Below, in pieces: positions 59,798 through 64,000 of a stretch of DNA of 64,000 nucleotides. A program made the position numbers and the translations under genes. Under the pieces are notes generated by a model. That model was not told where the DNA came from, did no database searches, and was given only the letters and a program-made list of their open reading frames with translations. The stretch is from Phascolarctos cinereus (Eukaryota > Chordata > Mammalia > Diprotodontia > Phascolarctidae): positions 21,365,501 to 21,429,500 of the forward strand of contig NW_018343971.1 of NCBI RefSeq assembly GCF_002099425.1, given 5' to 3'. Position 1 is the first letter of the stretch; the number at the start of each line of letters is the position of its first letter.

Positions 59798-59800
<3 letters not shown>
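58640..59800 (+). mobile_element. L1 LINE 3' region, degenerate, MIR-interrupted
   Basis: 'tagaatagataatttcaatt', 'aaaaaagctttttgtataaa', after the MIR 'aaggaatggaaactttcaac', 'aaactggcaaagatggtaaa', 'gtattggcaca'-like text and 'gagaatggcctaataaattg'. No open frame; it may continue past the CT tract to about 60500. Confidence 0.68.
58935..59155 (+). repeat. MIR SINE, near full length
   Basis: 'cacctctgcagatactatta', 'acatagaggaaactgaggct', 'gggaggttaagtgacttgat', inserted in the L1. Confidence 0.85.

Positions 59801-59801
<1 letters not shown>

Positions 59802-59889
<88 letters not shown>
59802..59889. repeat. (CT)n microsatellite
   Basis: About 44 uninterrupted CT units, following the L1-derived 'aaccaggaaa'. 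Confidence 0.97.
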
Positions 59890-59892
<3 letters not shown>

Positions 59893-60854
59893 TCCATCTC
59901 CATATACTGGAGTAACGTAAAGGCAAACAACTCTATAAGGAAGCCAAATTTGGATTAATTGTAGTGCTTAATCTTGGTCCCAGAGAAGATGGTGAAACAG
60001 GATATGGCCATTGCAGTCAGTCAGATAAGGTCCTTTGGTCAAGCAGTTTTGCTTAACTTTTCCTTTGTTATAAAAGAGTTCATTGGTAATTGGTAAGTGT
60101 GGATATAAAGCCTTAACTGTGGTATAAAAATGTATCAATATAGCAAAAAAAAATTAAATGTAGCTATTACAAGATAAAGAAAAAGAGCAAGAAAATAACA
60201 AGGGATATTTTTGTGTCTGGCTTGAGCCATAACTCTTCAATCTCTAGATAATAATGATACTGTTTTGGCAAGGATTATAGCTGTGTGACTTGGGGAATAA
60301 GGTGGAGGAAGATTGTATGAATATTTGACAAACATTTCTCATGATTGCTTTGTTGACTAGTGTATGTACGCAGTTATACTTCAAAAAAAACCCCAACAAA
60401 CTTATACCTTAGTTCTATGCTTCAAAACATTCTTTCTTGACTTTCTCTTTTTTCCTCCTTCTCTCTTCATACTAACTTTATGCTGAAAAATAAAGAAAAA
60501 AATAGAATCTATATTAAATAGGCCTGCTTAAACATAAATATTAATAAAATTGAGTCTTTCATGTACTTGTAATAAGGATGTACAAGATTATGCCTTATAT
60601 TTCTTTTTTCTCTCCACATTTTTAAAGAGTAGGATTTTTTTTGCTTTTATTTTCAGGATAATTTGCCATTCCAATTTATTATCCTTTCTCTAGGGTATTT
60701 ATTTATGATATTATATTTGTTAAATTTTTCAAGCTATTTGAATTTTAAAATAATTTTTATTGAATAATTTATTATACATTTACTATCAAACATCAGTACA
60801 ACTACTTTAACTTGCTTAGCATCTTTTTACTTTTTAAATTAATTGATTTCATTG

Positions 60855-61088
60855 TGAGAGGCAGCATGGCATGGTGGATTAGAGAGCCAGTGTCAGAATA
60901 AGAAAGATCTGATTCAATGTATCTGATTCATATATATTGGCTGATTCATATTTTGGCAAGTCACTTGACCTTTCCGTAGTCCCAGACAAGTCTCTAAGAG
61001 AGAGTCTGTCCTTTTTTGGTAGAGGGTATTTTCTACCTAGTAGTTCTCTTATGCTAGTTAAATCAAAGGGTCTGAAATCCAAATAAAA
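60855..61088 (+). repeat. Marsupial SINE, 'gtagttctcttatgc' family
   Basis: 'aggcagcatggcatggtgga', 'ttggcaagtcacttgacctt', 'gagggtattttctacctagt', 'tagttctcttatgctagtta'. Confidence 0.75.
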
Positions 61089-61129
61089 ATCCAATGCATG
61101 ATATAATAACTTTTCAGTCATTACAAATC

Positions 61130-61860
61130 TTTGTCCAAACTTCATCCATGTTTTTGGTTATAATTACTGTATACTCTTTTCCTCTGCTTTTACTTCTTTA
61201 CTCTATATTATGTTATGAAAATCTCCCAAGAATTTTTTATATTTCTAGTATTAATTGCAGTATTCCATTACATTAGTGTACTACAGCTTATTTAACCATT
61301 CCCCTTTTGTTGGATTTTAGATTTCCTCCTTTTTTTGTAATTATTAATTACAAATTTATTCATTTGTATTACAAATAAGGATGTCATGAAAATCTTTGAA
61401 AAGATAATTCTTTTCCTTTGCTTTGATACTTTTAAGCTACATTCCCAATAATGGAATTATTGAGTCAAAGGTTTTAAGTAGTTTACAGGTTTTATACTCT
61501 CCAAAAAGAATCCACAGGTTTGTGAGTTTTTACCAGCAATGATTGAGCATACCTTTCTCTCCACGACCCAATTAGCATTGAGTTTTACTTCTTTCCATTT
61601 TTTGTTGCCAATTTTTGGTGGGTGGAAGGTATTTAATAAATGGGAGGGTCAGGGGAGTATGAAAGTTGCTGTTTACACCTATCTTTTTACTATTACGAAA
61701 ACTGAACCTTTTTTTCAAGTGATTATTACTACTTTATGTTTGCTTTTGGAAATTTTCTTTTCAGATCCATCATCCATTTACTAGGGATTATTTTTAGATA
61801 TTATGAAGTTCCTCATATATTTTAAATACCAATGTTTTATGTGCCCACATCAATGTTTCC
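61130..61860 (-). mobile_element. L1 LINE 3' region, degenerate
   Basis: Reversed L1 text: 'agtattccattacattagtg', 'tatttaaccattcccctttt', 'cattcccaataatggaatta', 'tgagtcaaaggttttaagta', 'accagcaatgattgagcata'. Confidence 0.68.
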
Positions 61861-62034
61861 ATTAGTCCTTTATTTTAAATATATTTTTTGTTTTAAAAAA
61901 ATTTAAATAATATTTTGGTCAACATTTTATTCTTAATATTTCCTTTTATTCATTGAATAGGTAAAAAAATTCACTTCCATAATTGAGATAAATACGTTAC
62001 TCCATTTCATTACTTGTTCTTCAAAATAATCCTC

Positions 62035-62165
62035 CAAAATAGGAAGAAGAGATATTATTATTCCTATTTTACAGATGAGGAATCTAAAATCCTGAGAGAT
62101 TAAGTGACTTTCCCAGAGTCATTCTGCCAGTTAGTATTAGAGCTGTGATGAGACATAGCTCACAC
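62035..62165 (+). repeat. MIR SINE
   Basis: 'attattcctattttacagat', 'gagagattaagtgactttcc', 'cagagtcattctgccagtta'. Confidence 0.75.
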
Positions 62166-62435
62166 ACCTTGATTTCTAGTTTTATGTTTCAATCATTTGT
62201 GCTTAAAAATCTGAGTTACAAAACACAACCACATAGATTAAATACATAAAAAAGGAAGTTCAATGATCAAGTCATAACAATTGGGCCCTTTGGCAGGAAA
62301 AAAGACAGAGCTATAATTATAAATAATAGTAGGTACTTTTCTATTCACTCTTGTTGCCTGATCAATCCAAGCCTAATGAACAGTCATAATTTTTAAAACT
62401 ATTTGAAAATCAATGTTTTACATTTTTTTTTTTAG

Positions 62436-62561
62436 TGCTCTGGGAGTGCCTGTTACAGACCATACTTATGAAGACTGCAGACTGATGATTTCAGCTGGAC
62501 AACTGACATTGCCTATGGAAGCTGGTTTGGTGGAATTTACTAAAATTAGCCAGAAATTGAA
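62436..62561 (+). CDS. LPCAT2: LPCAT2 exon 10
   Basis: 126 bases, phase 2 in, phase 2 out; residues 315-356. It encodes (N)ALGVPVTDHTYEDCRLMIS, then AGQLTLPMEAGLVEFTKISQ and KL. The DHTYEDCRLMISAGxLxLPMEAGLVEF segment links the acyltransferase domain to the EF-hands and is almost identical to human. The acceptor is tttttttttag and the donor gtaagt. Confidence 0.96.
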
Positions 62562-63565
62562 GTAAGTAGATATTTTGAGTAGAATATTATGTTTACATTT
62601 CTATTAAAGTACTGAAGAGTTCATTTTCAATTATTTAATTTTCATATTTAGAGTTCCAGAGTTGACTTACATTGGGCTAGTGAAGCCAAGTTTGTGGATT
62701 TGATCTCTAATATATCATCTACCTTTTCTCTTCTGTAATTACTCATCTAATAGATATGGTTACAAGGGGAATCTAAAAATAGTATGACTGTGTAAGCACA
62801 AACCCATCTTATTGTTGGAGATAATTAGAAATATGTATGTATTTCTAATGTTGGATCAGTAGTATTATCATCATATGTGTAGAAAAAATGTATTAAGGTG
62901 CTACCATAGTCCTACAGAAATTGTTGACTTTTTTTTAACATTAAGTGATTCATGATAATTAGATACCTTACACAATCATTCAGTCTTGTTTGTATTATTT
63001 CAGTAGTGTATGACTTCATGACCCCATGTGGGGTTTTCTTGGCAAAGATACTGGGAGTCAGCAAACTTGAGTTCTAGCCATGGCTTTGCCATTAACTCAA
63101 AGGGTGACCTTATACAAATTGCTATAGGATCTGATGCTGTAGAATTCTCATCTGGAATATAAGGAGCTAGACTGAATAATGAGAAGCTATATGGTACAGT
63201 GAATAGAGTATTGGACTTGGAGTCAGGAAGACTCATCTTCCTGAGTTCAAATCTGGTCTCAGACGCTTACTAACTATGTGACCCTGAGCAAATCACTTAA
63301 CCCTGTCTGCCTCAGTTTCCTTATCTGTAAAATGAACTAGAGAAGGAAATGGCCAATCACTCTAGTATGTTTCAAAGTGCTAGTAAATGGACCATTATTT
63401 GCAATAAAATTTTTACATAAATTAAAATTATTATCTTCCAGTTCAACCTTTTAAAAGTATATGTAAACTGTATGTAGGTTTTATGTTCATACTTTATCTG
63501 ATGACTTTCTGACTACTCTTTAATTATTTTTTCCCTCAATTATTTCTATACGTTTTCTTGTTTAG
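62562..63565 (+). other. LPCAT2: LPCAT2 intron 10
   Basis: 1.0 kb. Holds a small reversed SINE fragment (about 62965-63055) and a plus-strand SINE. Confidence 0.85.
63175..63375 (+). repeat. Marsupial SINE
   Basis: 'gaagctatatggtacagtga', 'gagttcaaatctggtctcag', 'gagcaaatcacttaaccctg', 'gagaaggaaatggccaatca'. Confidence 0.88.
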
Positions 63566-63719
63566 ATTAGATTGGGAAGGTATTCGTAAACATTTGGATG
63601 AATATGCTGCCATTGCAACAGCCACAAAAGGAGGACGAATTGGAATTGAAGAGTTTGCAGAGTATTTAAAACTGCCCGTTTCAGATGTACTGAGACAGCT
63701 TTTTGCACTCTTTGACAGG
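63566..63719 (+). CDS. LPCAT2: LPCAT2 exon 11: start of EF-hand region
   Basis: 154 bases, phase 2 in, phase 0 out; residues 357-408. It encodes (K)LDWEGIRKHLDEYAAIATA, then TKGGRIGIEEFAEYLKLPVS and DVLRQLFALFDR. VLRQLFALFDR is the entering helix plus the first two residues of the first EF-hand loop; the loop is cut by the next intron. The EF-hands give the calcium dependence reported for this enzyme. The donor is gtatgt. Confidence 0.95.
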
Positions 63720-64000
63720 GTATGTTTAATTTTTTTCCGAAAATGTTGATAATTTAATTTTTTTAAAAAATGCATTATTTATACTTGTTATTTTTTACAC
63801 TCCTGTCAGCACTTTCTCCCAAGTCCCCACCCTTAAACTCACTCTTAAATCAAAGAAAGTCATTTTAGCACAGCCACTATGACTGGCAGGATGGGCAACA
63901 ATCCAGATTGAGAGGAGTATTTCACCATCAGTTTTCTGGAACCAATATTAGACATTATATATAATCTGAACTTTGTTATCTTTTAGGATTGTTTTCATGG
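63720..64000 (+). other. LPCAT2: LPCAT2 intron 11 (partial)
   Basis: 281 bases to the window end. No repeat recognised. A tatcttttag acceptor-like site at about 63986 is followed by 14 bases that do not encode the expected EF-hand loop. Confidence 0.7.

Larger units (their letters stand above)
57652..62435 (+). other. LPCAT2: LPCAT2 intron 9
   Basis: 4.8 kb. Opens with a SINE fragment (about 57675-57800), then holds a degenerate L1 with a MIR inside, a (CT)n tract, a SINE, a reversed L1 and a MIR. 57810-58630 and 62170-62430 show no recognised element. Confidence 0.78.
21653..64000 (+). other. LPCAT2: LPCAT2 gene, exons 1-11 (3' end outside window)
   Basis: Membrane acyltransferase of the ER and lipid droplets that re-acylates lysophosphatidylcholine and acetylates lyso-PAF to platelet-activating factor, calcium-dependent. 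Eleven exons give 408 codons that align with human LPCAT2 nearly throughout, and all junctions keep phase. Human has about 544 residues in 14 exons, so the EF-hands and C-terminus are mostly downstream. The intronless CAPNS2 retrogene that sits in a human LPCAT2 intron was not seen in the introns present here. Confidence 0.97.

Noticed and set aside
63986-64000. Possible LPCAT2 exon 12 start after 'tatcttttag'
   Set aside because: In the required phase the 14 visible bases read D-C-F-H, not the N-H-D-G expected to continue the EF-hand loop after FALFDR. The stretch is too short to decide, so it is treated as intron.

Overview
The window is vertebrate genomic DNA, almost certainly from a marsupial. 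It carries two split protein-coding genes, both on the plus strand and both matching mammalian orthologues closely, in a background dense with marsupial-type SINEs (starting 'cagctaggtggcacagtgg', often ending in CAACAA-rich tails), L1 copies of marsupial type, L2, CR1/L3, MIR and hAT-like miniature elements. The species cannot be fixed from sequence alone.

Region 1-16.6 kb is the 3' part of MMP2 (72-kDa type IV collagenase, gelatinase A). Eight exons (exons 6 to 13 by human numbering) encode fibronectin type II repeats 2 and 3, the zinc-binding end of the catalytic domain ([11 protein letters not shown]), a linker slightly longer than the human one, the four-bladed hemopexin domain, the stop codon, and a 3'UTR ending at AATAAA at 16558. 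Exon lengths and phases are consistent, so the transcript model joins without a break. Intron 11 (7.65 kb) is a pile of nested repeats, including an L1 5' fragment with 15-bp target-site duplications and two pairs of related direct-repeat segments.

Region 16.6-21.4 kb is intergenic and mainly holds old repeats (MIR, CR1/L3, hAT-like and an unassigned family). A GC-rich CpG-island promoter with a (CGGGG)n array lies at about 21.38-21.87 kb.

Region 21.65-64.0 kb is LPCAT2 (lysophosphatidylcholine acyltransferase 2 / lyso-PAF acetyltransferase), exons 1 to 11, giving 408 codons. It includes the N-terminal membrane segment, the HxxxxD motif (HSTFFD), the PEGTC motif, and the start of the first EF-hand; the last exons lie beyond the window. 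Intron 8 alone spans 14.7 kb. The MMP2-then-LPCAT2 head-to-tail order matches human chromosome 16q12.2. The two enzymes are not known to form one pathway; their adjacency is conserved synteny.

The most notable secondary items are a divergent 7SL (SRP) RNA pseudogene at 42.0-42.2 kb, a SINE inserted in a SINE with a 13-bp target-site duplication, a MIR split by both a SINE and an L1, tandem monomers in an L1 5'UTR, and a coding repeat expansion in the MMP2 linker. I found no sign of an undescribed multi-gene system; the window is two ordinary host genes plus repeat archaeology.
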